Positions 43,757 to 54,123 are shown, numbered from the stretch's first letter. The stretch is DNA of 64,000 nt from Motilimonas sp. E26 (GCF_021278025.1 NZ_JAIBHJ010000012.1:62001-126000), one strand, 5' to 3'. Notes: a model not told the origin generated them from the sequence alone. A program made the numbers and translations.

Positions 43757-44398
43757 ATGAAAACTATTTTAGTGGCGGGTTTTGAACCGTTTAATGGCCA
43801 AGCCATTAACCCTGCCAGTCAGATCTTGCCCATGTTGGCAAATTTTCGCTTCGCGGAAGGGCAAATATATTGTCATCAAATACCTGTTGTAGGGCAAAAA
43901 GCACATAAGAAATTATTGCAGTTAATTGAATGTTATCAAGCTGATATAGTGATTGTGCTCGGCCAAGCTGCAGGGCGGTCTGATGTTACAATTGAACGCG
44001 TGGGGATTAATGTAGATGATTTTCCGATTGCTGATAATGACGGACAACAGCCGTTAGACCAAGTGATTATTGAGGGTGGCCCCGCAGCGTATTTTAGTAC
44101 ATTGCCGATCAAGTCGATGTGCCAAGCCATATTGCAGCAAGGGATTAACGCTAGCATTTCAAATACGGCCGGCACCTTTGTTTGTAATCATGTGTTATAT
44201 GCATTGTTGCATTCACTGCGAGATAGTGCTGTGCGGGCAGGCTTTATGCATTTACCGCTATTGCCTGAGCAAACTCAGGGTACTAATAAGCCGAGTATGG
44301 CGCTGGCTAAGCAAACTATGGCACTGCAAAGCGCTATTTCGGCTTTGTTATCTACACCTGAAATAGAAGGGCAAGTGATTACAGGCTCTCAGTGTTAG
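43757..44398 (+). CDS. pcp: Pyroglutamyl-peptidase I
   Basis: A 213-residue C15 cysteine peptidase that removes N-terminal pyroglutamate from peptides. The triad is visible: Glu80 (TIERVGIN), Cys143 (TAGTFVCNHVLY) and His165 (RAGFMHLPLLPEQ). The N terminus MKTILVAGFEPFNGQAINPAS is typical. It sits right after the peptide-importer operon, though behind a terminator, and extends the peptide-use theme of the block. Confidence 0.95.
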   Translation: MKTILVAGFEPFNGQAINPASQILPMLANFRFAEGQIYCHQIPVVGQKAHKKLLQLIECYQADIVIVLGQAAGRSDVTIERVGINVDDFPIADNDGQQPLDQVIIEGGPAAYFSTLPIKSMCQAILQQGINASISNTAGTFVCNHVLYALLHSLRDSAVRAGFMHLPLLPEQTQGTNKPSMALAKQTMALQSAISALLSTPEIEGQVITGSQC

Positions 44399-44468
44399 TT
44401 GAGATAACGATTCATATTCCGGCACTATCGGCGTAGTATGAGTGAGTTTAAGTTACTGGCCACTGTTA

Positions 44469-44759
44469 ATGTCTATTGATGTAATAAACCTATCAGCCCC
44501 CGAAATTACATGCGCTAATTGCCAAGCTTGTTGCTGTCGGCTCGAAGTGATGATTATTTCAGATACAGGTGTACCTGAAGAGCACATAGCGGTGGACTCT
44601 TGGGGTGGTGAAACCATGCTTAGACTTGAGGATGGTTGGTGCTCGGCGCTTGATCGCGATACCATGATGTGCAGCATTTATGAGCTGAGGCCGTGGATTT
44701 GTCGTGAGTTTGAAATGGGATCATACGAATGTGTTGAAGAGCGGACTGCGCATTTGTAA
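44469..44759 (+). CDS. YkgJ-family cysteine-cluster protein
   Basis: A 96-residue protein with the UPF0153/YkgJ cysteine pattern: CANCQACCCRLEV at the N terminus, then WCSALDRDTMMCSIYELRPWICREFEMGSYEC. The clustered cysteines are expected to bind zinc or an Fe-S cluster; the family's role is not settled. The ATG at 44469 is preferred, though its ribosome site is weak; a TTG at 44442 would add nine residues. Terminated by the hairpin at 44779-44809. Confidence 0.82.
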   Translation: MSIDVINLSAPEITCANCQACCCRLEVMIISDTGVPEEHIAVDSWGGETMLRLEDGWCSALDRDTMMCSIYELRPWICREFEMGSYECVEERTAHL

Positions 44760-44778
44760 GGTATTTTATGTGGTCAGT

Positions 44779-44809
44779 AAAAGGCATCGCACCCACGCAA
44801 TGCCTTTTT
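44779..44809. terminator. Bidirectional terminator between ykgJ-like gene and ybiT
   Basis: Stem AAAAGGCAT / ATGCCTTTT with a 12-base loop, T-run on the plus strand and A-run on the other. It lies between two convergent genes. Confidence 0.85.
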
Positions 44810-44845
44810 ATTAACTCATACTAGATTTATTTATCCAAACTAGAG

Positions 44846-46450
44846 CTAAGCGACTTTTTTCGCCTCTTTCTGGCTTGATAGGTACTCATCAAAGGTACCT
44901 TGAAAATTAACCACTTGTTTATCTTTAATGTCGATAATACGCGTGGCCAATGAGGATACAAACTCACGGTCATGACTGACAAATATCAAGGTACCTTCAA
45001 AAGCCTTAAGGGCGCTGTTGAGGGCTTCGATGGCTTCCATATCCATGTGGTTAGTTGGCTCATCCATGATCAACACGTTAATGTCTTGCATCATTAGCTT
45101 GCCAAATAGTAAGCGGTTCTTTTCACCACCGGAACAATTGCGGGCTTTTTTATTGGCGTCATCATCGGTAAAGAGTAAGCGACCTAACATGCCTCGCACC
45201 ATTAAGTCGTTATGTATCGGCCTGCGCCACTGCGACATCCAGTCCATTAGTGTTAAGTCATTATCAAATTCGTTACCGCTGTCTTGAGGGCAATAGCCGA
45301 TGGAAGCGTTTTCCGACCATTTAACAACGCCTTCTTTTTGGCTTAATTCATTGACTAAGCAGCGTAAAAACGTAGTTTTACCAACGCCGTTTTCACCGAT
45401 AATGGCAAGTTTGGCACCGGCTTCTAAAATTAAATCGCCGCCTTGGAACAGAAGTTCATCATCAAAACCGTGGGCAAGGTTTTCTAATATAAGTGCTTGG
45501 CGATGCATTTTTTTGCCCGCTGCAAAGCTAATCGAAGGCATTATACGGCTTGATGACTTCACTTCGTCGAGCTTAATTTTATCGAGTTTTTTCGCGCGTG
45601 AGCTGGCTTGCTTCGCCTTTGATGCGTTAGCGCCAAAGCGGTTGACAAAGTCTTGTAGTTCATCAATTTCGGCGCTCTTTTTCGCGTTTCCTGCTAATAA
45701 TTGCTCACGTAGTAAGCTTGATTGCTCAAGGAAGTACTCATAGTTACCCGGATAAATTCGCAGCTCACCATAGTCGATATCGGCCATGTGGGTGCATACC
45801 GCATTCAAGAAATGCCGGTCGTGCGAAATAATGATCATGGTGGATTTACGTTTGTTGAGTTCGTCTTCTAACCACGAAATAGTATGAATGTCCAAGTTGT
45901 TGGTTGGCTCATCGAGTAGCAAGATATCCGGATTAGCAAACAGTGCTTGGGCAAGCAGCACTCGCAGTTTCCAGCCTGGCGCCACTTGTTGCATCAAACC
46001 GTAGTGGAATGATTCTTCAATACCCGCTTCAAGTAAGATCTCTCCAGCGCGACTTTCGGCGCTGTAACCGTCCATTTCAGCAAATTCACTTTCTAAATCG
46101 CCGACTCGCATGCCATCGGCTTCGGTCATATCGGGTTTAGCGTAAATGCGATCACGCTCTTGTTTGACTTTCCACAGTGCTACGTCACCCATGATCACTG
46201 TGTCGATAACACTGTATTGCTCAAACGCAAACTGGTCTTGGCTCAGGGTGCCCACTTTTAAGCCCGGAGTGATAGACACATTACCTGAAGAGGGCGTGAG
46301 CTCACCGCTTAGGATCTTCATAAAAGTCGACTTACCACAGCCATTAGCGCCAATTAAGCCGTAACGATTGTTGTGTCCGAACTTAGCGGAGATATTTTCA
46401 AATAACGGCTCTGGGCCAAATTGCATGGTGATGTTTGCGGTGGAGATCAA
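44846..46450 (-). CDS. ybiT: ABC-F family ATPase YbiT
   Basis: A 534-residue cytoplasmic ATPase with two nucleotide-binding domains and no membrane part. ABC-F proteins act on the ribosome. Walker A motifs are GANGCGKST and GENGVGKTT. The second signature is SGGEKNR; in the first the region reads APGWKLRV, as in Escherichia coli YbiT. The linker carries [33 protein letters not shown], and [16 protein letters not shown] follows. Length fits YbiT (530). The start is TTG at 46450, with CGAGG upstream, giving [12 protein letters not shown]; the longer reading to 46549 adds an unrelated 33-residue extension. Confidence 0.93.
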   Translation of the reverse strand: MISTANITMQFGPEPLFENISAKFGHNNRYGLIGANGCGKSTFMKILSGELTPSSGNVSITPGLKVGTLSQDQFAFEQYSVIDTVIMGDVALWKVKQERDRIYAKPDMTEADGMRVGDLESEFAEMDGYSAESRAGEILLEAGIEESFHYGLMQQVAPGWKLRVLLAQALFANPDILLLDEPTNNLDIHTISWLEDELNKRKSTMIIISHDRHFLNAVCTHMADIDYGELRIYPGNYEYFLEQSSLLREQLLAGNAKKSAEIDELQDFVNRFGANASKAKQASSRAKKLDKIKLDEVKSSSRIMPSISFAAGKKMHRQALILENLAHGFDDELLFQGGDLILEAGAKLAIIGENGVGKTTFLRCLVNELSQKEGVVKWSENASIGYCPQDSGNEFDNDLTLMDWMSQWRRPIHNDLMVRGMLGRLLFTDDDANKKARNCSGGEKNRLLFGKLMMQDINVLIMDEPTNHMDMEAIEALNSALKAFEGTLIFVSHDREFVSSLATRIIDIKDKQVVNFQGTFDEYLSSQKEAKKVA

Positions 46451-46644
46451 AAGCTTGTACCTCGAAATTATTAATAAATATTCAGATAACGAGCTGCGCA
46501 GCAGACGTCCAAATAGTTTGGTCGCGAAGTATACAGTAATAAAGCCCATTGCATGGCTTTAAATCAAATTTGTGTACAATTAATAGTCAGGCTTGATGTA
46601 GTAAATACTGAGCTTTAAAGCCTACTTGAAATCTAAAATATAAA

Positions 46645-46673
46645 AAAGCCAGCTTAGTCTATAAGCTGGCTTT
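46645..46673 (-). terminator. Terminator after metalloprotease gene
   Basis: Perfect 12-bp stem AAAGCCAGCTTA / TAAGCTGGCTTT with loop GTCTA. On the minus strand it ends in a T-run (CTTTTTTA). It lies 29 bp after the stop of the large lipoprotein gene. Confidence 0.92.
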
Positions 46674-46702
46674 GCTCAGGTTATGTGACTACGAACTAAT
46701 TA

Positions 46703-49700
46703 TTAGTTAATTGTACGGGGTAACATTGGTAGTGCTGCTTTGTAGCCTTGTACTTTCTCAATAATTTCAGCTCGTTGTGCATCATTACCGTTAAAGTATG
46801 CTTCAGCAAACTTAAGCATATATTGCATGTTGTTAATCTTACTCTTTTGTTCTGGAGTCAGTTCAGACCAAACATGACCAAACTCAAGCATCATTTCAAG
46901 TTCTTGCATGCTGACAATAATCTCATGTGCTAAGCCATTTTCTGGCGTGGCAGCATAACGTTTGCCTTTGTAGTCCCAGTATACTGCATCAGTATATGTG
47001 CTGTTATCGTTGACACGAATTGATACAAATCGAGCCAAAGCTTCTGCTTGGTCACGACCCGCTAAGCTGCTGTCACGGCTTTCAATCATTACTTGTTCAA
47101 GTAAGGCTTCAATAAGGTTGTTTTCACCTTTAGGCGATAAGCCATAACACCAAGATAGACAACCCGAGTAAAGAGGTAACTCTTCAATCTTGGTATCCCA
47201 GCTCCACTGGCCTGGGTATTCTCCTTGTGGTGCGACTTCTTCACCTTGTGCGTTTCTAAACTTTGGAGCATAGAATGGCTTACCTTGAAGTACCATGTCT
47301 TTCAACAACATATTAAATGCTGGGTATTGCATGATGCCGCTTGGGCTATCTTGAAAGTCATACAAGTCGGCTAATGCCATTGATTGACGAGAAGATATCG
47401 GCATTTTTGTGTTTCGCTCAACCAATTGACCCATGGCAACCAGTTTATCAACCCAGGTACCTAAGTAATCACGATCACTTGAGTATTTATGATTTGGATT
47501 GCGAACTGGTGCACGACCACTATTAAGGAAGCGGCCAGCTTCTGACAATACTTCATAGTTATCAATAGCAAGTGCAGCTGTTAATGTATCATTGAAACAG
47601 CTTGTTGGTACTTCTCCCATTGCAAATTCAGGGGCAGCAGACATAGAGCTAGTGTCAGTGCGCTCTCCATCATACTTACCATTCATTAAATCAGTTAGCA
47701 ATGAATAGCGAACTTCACCCGAACTGTTTTTAATTTCACACGTATGATCGGGTTGTGCAATAGTTTCAATAAAGAACTCTTGAGTACGAGCTACTGCTGA
47801 TGGTACGCCACAGTAGATATCCCATAAGAAAGCATCTTTCTCTGGTGTTTCGCCGTTCCAGAAAGATGACACTTCTGGTGTTACACAGCGTGTAGTCCAG
47901 TTATCGGCAGGCCAATTCAACTCGGCTGCAAGGTTGTGGTTAGCAAACAAAAGTTGGTTATTAACTTGCGCAAGATCGCCACCCCAAGCACGACTCAAAA
48001 ACTCGAGGTTATCGCGCATTGCAGAGAATTCTCTTTCACGTGCAACAGCGTAGCCACGTAAGTTATATTCCGTATACTCTTCTCGGTTGTTACGTGTGTT
48101 ACGAATTTCATAGAAATCTCTGTAACGCTGGATAGCGAACTTATTGATTTCATTGTGGTTACGGCCTTCGTCGTGACGGTTACAATCAGAATTCCCGCTA
48201 ACGTTACCATCAGTACAGAACTTATACGGTTTAACTTCTGATGTTGAATCTGCTGTTGCCTCCGCTTCTAAATCAGCTGCGAGAGCAGCAACAACGCCAT
48301 CATTAAGCTCTTGAGATACGCTAGCGTTAATATCGAGGTATTCTTTTAGCAGTTTCTCGTCATAAGCTTTCACACTGCGAACGCCAGTAATTGCTTTGGT
48401 TTTCGCATCGAGTACTGCTACTTCACGCTTATAGCCAAACTGCAACGCTGCTAGGTCATAAGGACCAAACACTGGTAGCGCATCTAGGATGGAAGGATTG
48501 TAATCCATGATAGAGCTGTAAGCAGGCACGTGGATTAGACCGTTTTCTTTAGCTTGCTGTTGGCTAAAGAAGTTAGATGCATCGATACTACCTTTAAAGT
48601 TATGACGCAAGCCTAAGTTATGGCCTAGTTCATGAACTAAGGTTTTCGCGTAAGAGATACCTGCTAATATACGGCCGATTTTAACTTGGTTAGCATTACT
48701 TAAATCAGCCCACTTTTTAAGTTGAGCAGGCTTGTCTGTCGCTACACCAGAGAATTCTTCGGCAACGACGCCATTTACCCAAAGAGAAGCATCTGTATAG
48801 TCGATGTTATGACCAGCAATACCAGTTGGTAAGGCTTTTGCTGTTGTGCTGGTCCAAAGTGACGCAGCTGGGAACATGTTATTTTCTGCCCAAACGCGTT
48901 TTTCAAGATCGTCACGTTTAATGCGTTGCTCATTGGTTAGATCATCCTCATTTAAGTTGTCTAAACGAGCAATTTCCTCTAATACTAGTTCTAAGCTTTC
49001 CGTGTGGACTTCATCTTGAAGTTTCAGTAACTCTTTATCTAGGTATTGTGTATTTGGAATAGACTGTTCAGTAACCACTTCTCCTACAGATTTAGCGATA
49101 TTAATGTCATCACTAGCTAAAGCCGAGTTATTAGAATTGTAGCTAGGCTTATTGTTTGATGCTTGTGAGTCAATTGTGTCCGTATTTACCGTTGGCTTTT
49201 GGGTTGTACCACCGCGGTTGTAAGTACTAGAGATAGTATCCCAGTAAAAATTTGCACCGGCTTCAAGTACACCAGAGTACTGATTGATGTGCGCGTGTAC
49301 AATTTCCCCTGTCACAGGGTTAGCTGCAGAAGGTCCGTAACCTGCAAGGCCGTTTGCTAATGGCTCATCAATCAGGTTGATAACGTTATAACGCAAGTCG
49401 CCTGAATGTTTACCAGATGGCTCGACAAGATTAACTTGCGGTACGCCTGCTGCTTTAAGCTGTGGGTTGATGCGATTCATTACATCAAAGGTGATTTGCT
49501 TAAAAAATCTGGTTGATTCGTTATTGTTAAAACTATCGCTTAAATGGTAGTCAACGAATGCTAAATTTGGATTGAATCGGTTTAGGTACTGATGCTTGTT
49601 ACCAACAGCTCCATCGATATTCGCTGCCGTTGGCCGCTCCACTTCACTAGTAAAGAAGCCAAAAGTATCTTCATCATTAACAGAGTAAAGAATGGGTTCA

Positions 49701-50476
49701 TAATCTTTACTGGTTAAGTTTTCAATAGGGACAATTGAATAGGTATGAGCAACGGTAAATGATAGTTCGGTAAAGTTAAAATCAGCAGCAATTAGGCCGT
49801 TAATCAAACAGCCCCAAGATTTTTTAACCGTATATTCTTGTTCAACCTCAATGAAAATTGAACCGTCTGCAGAAACCTCATAGCCTTTCCAACCCTTCGT
49901 TGGGTCTTCAGTTAAGCGAGCACTGCCGACAGGGCTATAACACTGACTACTACGAGAAAGATCATTCCAAGAAGCACTTATGTTTTCTAAACTGGCAAAG
50001 TCAGGGGTAAAAAATTGCTTGTCATGCCACTCAACATCAGCGTCTTTATTTTCTTCTTCTTTATTTGTACATTCATCATAGTCATCAAGTCGACAACGGT
50101 AGTCTGCGTAATCACCGGGGATGGTTAAAACTGGTGCGTTATCGTTTACGCTGTCGTTCCAGCGACCAAAGTCGCCATTATTAAGTTGCGCTTGACTCAC
50201 AACATCAGAATTAATAGCACGAACTTGCAGACCATCTTCACTAAAGTTTAAGCGTACTAACTGTTCATCGCCTTGCATGAAAGGAGCCATAGCAACAGCA
50301 TAGCGCGGTGCTTTACTCATTGAAGGCATATACATGTATACCTTGTTGGTATCAAATGCGTCTTTTTTTAACTGTTCTTTTGGCTTGACTACTTCGTCGT
50401 AAGGCGCGTCTCCAGCGCCACATCCAACTAGCGATAAACCAACAGCAACGCTGAAGGCTAGTTTAGTTAGTTTCAT
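46703..50476 (-). CDS. Large zinc-dependent metzincin-like lipoprotein (DUF4953/DUF5117-type)
   Basis: A 1257-residue surface or periplasmic protein. It has a lipoprotein signal (MKLTKLAFSVAVGLSLVGCGAG; lipobox LVGC). The zinc site is HELGHNLGLRHNFKGS at about 613-628, matching the metzincin HExxHxxGxxH; the Met-turn SSIMDYNP follows at about 653. The long N-terminal region (about 40-600) has no motif I know beyond similarity in style to DUF5117/DUF4953 proteins. The ATG at 50476 (GGAG 7 bases upstream) is preferred over the ATG at 50488. It follows the barrel gene by 45 bp, so they form an operon. Substrate unknown. Confidence 0.88.
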   Translation of the reverse strand: MKLTKLAFSVAVGLSLVGCGAGDAPYDEVVKPKEQLKKDAFDTNKVYMYMPSMSKAPRYAVAMAPFMQGDEQLVRLNFSEDGLQVRAINSDVVSQAQLNNGDFGRWNDSVNDNAPVLTIPGDYADYRCRLDDYDECTNKEEENKDADVEWHDKQFFTPDFASLENISASWNDLSRSSQCYSPVGSARLTEDPTKGWKGYEVSADGSIFIEVEQEYTVKKSWGCLINGLIAADFNFTELSFTVAHTYSIVPIENLTSKDYEPILYSVNDEDTFGFFTSEVERPTAANIDGAVGNKHQYLNRFNPNLAFVDYHLSDSFNNNESTRFFKQITFDVMNRINPQLKAAGVPQVNLVEPSGKHSGDLRYNVINLIDEPLANGLAGYGPSAANPVTGEIVHAHINQYSGVLEAGANFYWDTISSTYNRGGTTQKPTVNTDTIDSQASNNKPSYNSNNSALASDDINIAKSVGEVVTEQSIPNTQYLDKELLKLQDEVHTESLELVLEEIARLDNLNEDDLTNEQRIKRDDLEKRVWAENNMFPAASLWTSTTAKALPTGIAGHNIDYTDASLWVNGVVAEEFSGVATDKPAQLKKWADLSNANQVKIGRILAGISYAKTLVHELGHNLGLRHNFKGSIDASNFFSQQQAKENGLIHVPAYSSIMDYNPSILDALPVFGPYDLAALQFGYKREVAVLDAKTKAITGVRSVKAYDEKLLKEYLDINASVSQELNDGVVAALAADLEAEATADSTSEVKPYKFCTDGNVSGNSDCNRHDEGRNHNEINKFAIQRYRDFYEIRNTRNNREEYTEYNLRGYAVAREREFSAMRDNLEFLSRAWGGDLAQVNNQLLFANHNLAAELNWPADNWTTRCVTPEVSSFWNGETPEKDAFLWDIYCGVPSAVARTQEFFIETIAQPDHTCEIKNSSGEVRYSLLTDLMNGKYDGERTDTSSMSAAPEFAMGEVPTSCFNDTLTAALAIDNYEVLSEAGRFLNSGRAPVRNPNHKYSSDRDYLGTWVDKLVAMGQLVERNTKMPISSRQSMALADLYDFQDSPSGIMQYPAFNMLLKDMVLQGKPFYAPKFRNAQGEEVAPQGEYPGQWSWDTKIEELPLYSGCLSWCYGLSPKGENNLIEALLEQVMIESRDSSLAGRDQAEALARFVSIRVNDNSTYTDAVYWDYKGKRYAATPENGLAHEIIVSMQELEMMLEFGHVWSELTPEQKSKINNMQYMLKFAEAYFNGNDAQRAEIIEKVQGYKAALPMLPRTIN

Positions 50477-50521
50477 AGGTAACTCCATTTCGTGTGTTTA
50501 CGATGTTCTATTTTTATTGTT

Positions 50522-51352
50522 TTAAAATGAATAAACAGCGAGTGCATAAAAGGTTGAATTCTTGTAATCGAGTAATCGCGATACCGGAGCCGGTCCACGC
50601 GAAGGGTCGAAGAAACTGACGCTGTTTGTGTGTCCTAGCCCTAAGCTTACTTTCTCGGTTAGGCGGTAACCGATGTATTCTTGATGGGTTAGAGAAGGGT
50701 GGTTGTAATTACCTTTGTAGGTCCATGTGTGGTTATTGATAGCACCAACAATGAAGCTCCAATCTTGGTAGCTGTAAGCGAGCTCGTAATATGCGCCAGC
50801 ATCGTATTCCACTAGATTTCTGCCGCCAGCGGTTTTGTACTCATGAAAATTTTTCAGTAAGCGAGGCTGGAAGGTAAATGTGAAGCCTTCAAGCCAAGCT
50901 GATAAATCAAATGCAAAAGTGACAGCGCCACGTACGGCTGTGTTCAGCTTGGTTTTATCTGAGTACTCTGATACTGGAATCGCTGCGCGGATGTCGCCGC
51001 CAATGGTCAGCCAATCGGTGGGCTGGTAGAGGTTTCCTTTGCTCATAGAAACCCAATAGTCTTGTGGGAACCAACCTATTTCTTGATCATAACTGTATTG
51101 TGTTCTGCCGTTCACACCCAATTTGATGTCATTTTCAGTGGTGTAGTTAAGTCCATAACTAATACCGGTTGAGCGACGGGCTTTGTAGCTGTCACTGTCA
51201 TAAGCATTTCGTGAATAGTCCACAGCAATAGCACCGGAAATTCGATCGAATACTGCCGTTTCAGTCGCTTCACTATCTTGAGCGAATGCATTATTTGAAA
51301 GTACGCAGCAAATTGCGGCGGACAAAATGCCTTGAGAAAATTTCCATATCAT
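50522..51352 (-). CDS. Predicted outer-membrane beta-barrel protein
   Basis: A 276-residue protein with a signal peptide (about 1-24, ending NNAFA/Q) and about ten amphipathic beta strands rich in Tyr/Trp/Phe (GLNYTTENDIKLGVNGRTQYSYD, LAYSYQDWSFIVGAINNHTW, IGYRLTEKVSLGLGH). It ends in ALAVYSF, a terminal Phe as required by the BAM machinery. I do not recognise the family. It is the first gene of an operon with the large metzincin-like lipoprotein, which suggests joint work at the outer membrane, for example secretion or anchoring of the protease, but this is inference. Confidence 0.78.
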   Translation of the reverse strand: MIWKFSQGILSAAICCVLSNNAFAQDSEATETAVFDRISGAIAVDYSRNAYDSDSYKARRSTGISYGLNYTTENDIKLGVNGRTQYSYDQEIGWFPQDYWVSMSKGNLYQPTDWLTIGGDIRAAIPVSEYSDKTKLNTAVRGAVTFAFDLSAWLEGFTFTFQPRLLKNFHEYKTAGGRNLVEYDAGAYYELAYSYQDWSFIVGAINNHTWTYKGNYNHPSLTHQEYIGYRLTEKVSLGLGHTNSVSFFDPSRGPAPVSRLLDYKNSTFYALAVYSF

Positions 51353-52025
51353 GTTCTTGGCCTACTCTGTGATTTTTTTTATGTATGTGTGCTTGCTATT
51401 TCTACTTGATAGATCTACGCCCATACAAACAGAAGGGAGATTTTTAAACTGTAATGAATGAAAAATGAACATTTTTTTATCTTGGCAAGGTAAGGGTTCA
51501 CTTGGCGAACCTTTGGGGATCTTCTGGTGATTCGAGTATGAAAATTGAAAAAGAGCACACTTTTGGAGTGATATAAGGATATTTTGCTCTTAACTAGGTT
51601 GATATATTGAAGTGTCTATTTTGGTTGTTATTTATTCTGGGTTTTAGTTGTTTACATAGTGTTTTATTCTTAGTTTGGTTTGTTTGGCAGCTTCTGTGTA
51701 TGGTTATCTTTAATACAACAGTGTATTTGTTTTTATTTGATATGAATTTTCAATGATAAACAAGTCCTCTAAAACGTTCTACTACTAATAATGAATTTCA
51801 TTACTAATTAATACTTTACTAAGAGTGATTTTAATTGCTCTCTGAGTCACTATTTTTCGATTTAAACGATTAGTGGTAAAAAGTGTATTGCTAAAAGTTA
51901 ATTTTCATCTCGTTATAATGGCACGAGCTAATCTATAATATAGCAATACGACAAAATACCGCTGAGCATGAATTAATTGATATTTTCTTTTCCAAATAAG
52001 GTGTTTAGTGAAGTAGGAACAGCAA
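51353..52025. other. AT-rich intergenic region; promoters only
   Basis: A 673-bp gap between the divergent barrel gene and the HTH gene. It is AT-rich with poly-T/A tracts. An inverted repeat GGTTC-ACTTGGC-GAACC (51495-51511) lies about 145 bp upstream of the barrel gene and could be an operator. No coding frame with a ribosome site was seen. Confidence 0.45.
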
Positions 52026-52841
52026 ATGCATAATATTAAACCAGACTATTTATTGAGAGCCCTTCGAGAACGAATTAAAGAAAGTCACCTTACCTATGCG
52101 CAGTTGGCTCAACAATTGGACGTTCCTCTGTCGACCCTAAAACGTCATTTGCATAGTACCGCTATTTCCCTAGACAAGTTAATTGAATATTGTCGTGTGG
52201 TTGAGCTCAGTTTAGATGAGTTGATCAAACAAGCTAAGCTGCTTCAGTCGCAAAGTGATGATTTATTTACTGAGATACAGGATGAAGTCTTTTTTCAATT
52301 TCCTGAGCTTTATGATTTTTTCCAAGAATTACGGTTGGCTCCTGAATCATTAGACAAAATGGTGGCAGCCTATGAGCTTACGCCTACAAGTACCTATGCT
52401 TACTTGAGAGCCCTTGAGATGATTGGTTTAATTGAGCTGATGCCAAATAATAAATTCTTTCTTAAAGGCCCTTGTCATTATCGTTTTTCAGAGCAGTCAA
52501 AACTGAGCTATCTATTTAATCAAAAACTCAAACAGCTCGTATTTGAGAATGATAGCGAAAAAGCCAATATTGCTTGCTCTCGGATGTTTTTAACCAAGAA
52601 ATGTATTCAAGAAATTGAAGACATGGTGATACGTAAGATTTTAGAATCCAACACAGAACATTGGTTGCAGGCACATGAAACGGAGCAACTACAACATGAT
52701 GTGTTGCTGATGATTAGACCCCACAAGAAAATACTGTTTTCGGCCGGTATTGCTAATTTACCCAATGAGTTTCTTGCTCATGTATCCAGCAGTATTGAAG
52801 CATTTGGCGTCCCTGAAAGTCCTGATTCATCGCACACTTGA
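52026..52841 (+). CDS. XRE-type helix-turn-helix regulator
   Basis: A 271-residue protein. An N-terminal Cro/CI-type HTH spans about 8-70 (LRERIKESHLTYAQLAQQLDVPLSTLKRHLHSTAISLDKLIEYCRVVELSLDELI). The rest is helical, with no catalytic motif I can name, and includes a second region resembling a winged helix (about 110-150, YELTPTSTYAYLRALEMIGLIELMPNNKFFLKGP). It ends 10 bp before the end of the convergent HD-GYP gene. Its target is unknown; the divergent barrel/metalloprotease operon is one candidate. Confidence 0.82.
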   Translation: MHNIKPDYLLRALRERIKESHLTYAQLAQQLDVPLSTLKRHLHSTAISLDKLIEYCRVVELSLDELIKQAKLLQSQSDDLFTEIQDEVFFQFPELYDFFQELRLAPESLDKMVAAYELTPTSTYAYLRALEMIGLIELMPNNKFFLKGPCHYRFSEQSKLSYLFNQKLKQLVFENDSEKANIACSRMFLTKKCIQEIEDMVIRKILESNTEHWLQAHETEQLQHDVLLMIRPHKKILFSAGIANLPNEFLAHVSSSIEAFGVPESPDSSHT

Positions 52842-52851
52842 GGTATAGGTT

Positions 52852-54123
52852 TTAATGGCTGGGGGGGAGTGGTGAAAAGTATAAGCAATAACGGACGTGA
52901 CTATTGAAGTAGCGTGCAGGTGCTTCTTCCAAGTCATCAAAGCTTATTCCCTTCGTAATTTCTAACGACTCTTTAGCCAGGTTTAAGATAAGCCCAGTGC
53001 TTTCATTTTTACCGGACTCAAACATCAACACATTTGGACACAAGGCATTGCTGTTATTGGTTGAGACAACCAGAGCGGGAATGCCATTACTCAGCATTAC
53101 TAAGGAGCCTGGAGGGTAAATGCCCAGTAATTTCACCATCACTTCCAGCATGGAGCGATTGAATTTCTTCTGACTTTGTTTAAATAACAATGCAATGGCA
53201 TTACGCGGTGTTAAGGCTTTATTGGATGGATGTGGGAAGCAATAACTGTCGTATGCATCGACTAGGCTAAGTAGCTGTGTCATTTCATCTAAGGCATTTT
53301 CTGTGGCTTGTTTTGGATAGCCAGAGCCATCTAATCGTTCGTGGTGAGCGGCGATAATCGGTAAAATAGCATCGGGGAAGCAACCCGCTTTTTTTATTAA
53401 CTCAATGCTATAGGTCGTGTGCATTTTATAGTAGTTTTCTTCTGATTTGCTGAGCTCGGTTATCTTCCTTTTTATTGTCGCTGGCACTTTAATGAGCCCA
53501 ACATCATGAGTAAATGCCGCCAAACATAACAATTGTGCTTCTTGTTCACTCCAGCCTAATTCTTTCGCAACCACTAAACATAAAATAGTCACATTCAAGC
53601 TATGGTAGAAAAGGTCATCAGTGCTTGGTTGTGCTTGAATAACATGCATTACCTTAGGTTCACGACAAGTAAAAACATCGTTACAAAGGGCGTTAATGAG
53701 ACCTTTAATATCGACATAGGCCTCTTCGGGAGAGAGGCCAAATTTGCTCATGGCGCTGTGGAATTGAGACAAACTATGTCGATATGCTGCTTCCGCGCGC
53801 TTATTGTCAAGCCTAAGTTGTTTTGACTGAGCTTGTTGTAATTGTTCTGGTGTTAGCTCGGTTGATTTTTTAACTGGGGATTGTTCTGTCGCTTCAGCAT
53901 CCAAAGGTACAGGTGGCTTCAGGTGTTTATCACTCTTTTTCCAGTTAATTTCAACTTCAGTGAGTCCCAACGAGTGTAAGATGTCGAGCTGTTCTTGACT
54001 CTTTATCTTGAAGTTACTAAACATGAAGGGGTGATCTTTCCAGCCAAGGGGAAGCTCCACAAAATGCCCTATAGCAAGGTGTTTAACAGGGATTTTAGAT
54101 TTGGAATGCTCTGGATTTGTCAT
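52852..54123 (-). CDS. DUF3391/HD-GYP cyclic-di-GMP phosphodiesterase
   Basis: A 423-residue protein. The N-terminal DUF3391 region (about 1-130) reads VKHLAIGHFVELPLGWKDHPFMFSNFKIKSQEQLDILHSLGL. The catalytic HD-GYP domain spans about 150-370: HDVGLIKVP (HD pair, about 206) and HHERLDGSGYPK (about 259-270), which hold the metal ligands and the GYP signature. It should degrade c-di-GMP. It lies on the minus strand next to the HTH gene, nearly touching end to end. The upstream 112 bp contain the adhE terminator. Confidence 0.9.
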   Translation of the reverse strand: MTNPEHSKSKIPVKHLAIGHFVELPLGWKDHPFMFSNFKIKSQEQLDILHSLGLTEVEINWKKSDKHLKPPVPLDAEATEQSPVKKSTELTPEQLQQAQSKQLRLDNKRAEAAYRHSLSQFHSAMSKFGLSPEEAYVDIKGLINALCNDVFTCREPKVMHVIQAQPSTDDLFYHSLNVTILCLVVAKELGWSEQEAQLLCLAAFTHDVGLIKVPATIKRKITELSKSEENYYKMHTTYSIELIKKAGCFPDAILPIIAAHHERLDGSGYPKQATENALDEMTQLLSLVDAYDSYCFPHPSNKALTPRNAIALLFKQSQKKFNRSMLEVMVKLLGIYPPGSLVMLSNGIPALVVSTNNSNALCPNVLMFESGKNESTGLILNLAKESLEITKGISFDDLEEAPARYFNSHVRYCLYFSPLPPSH

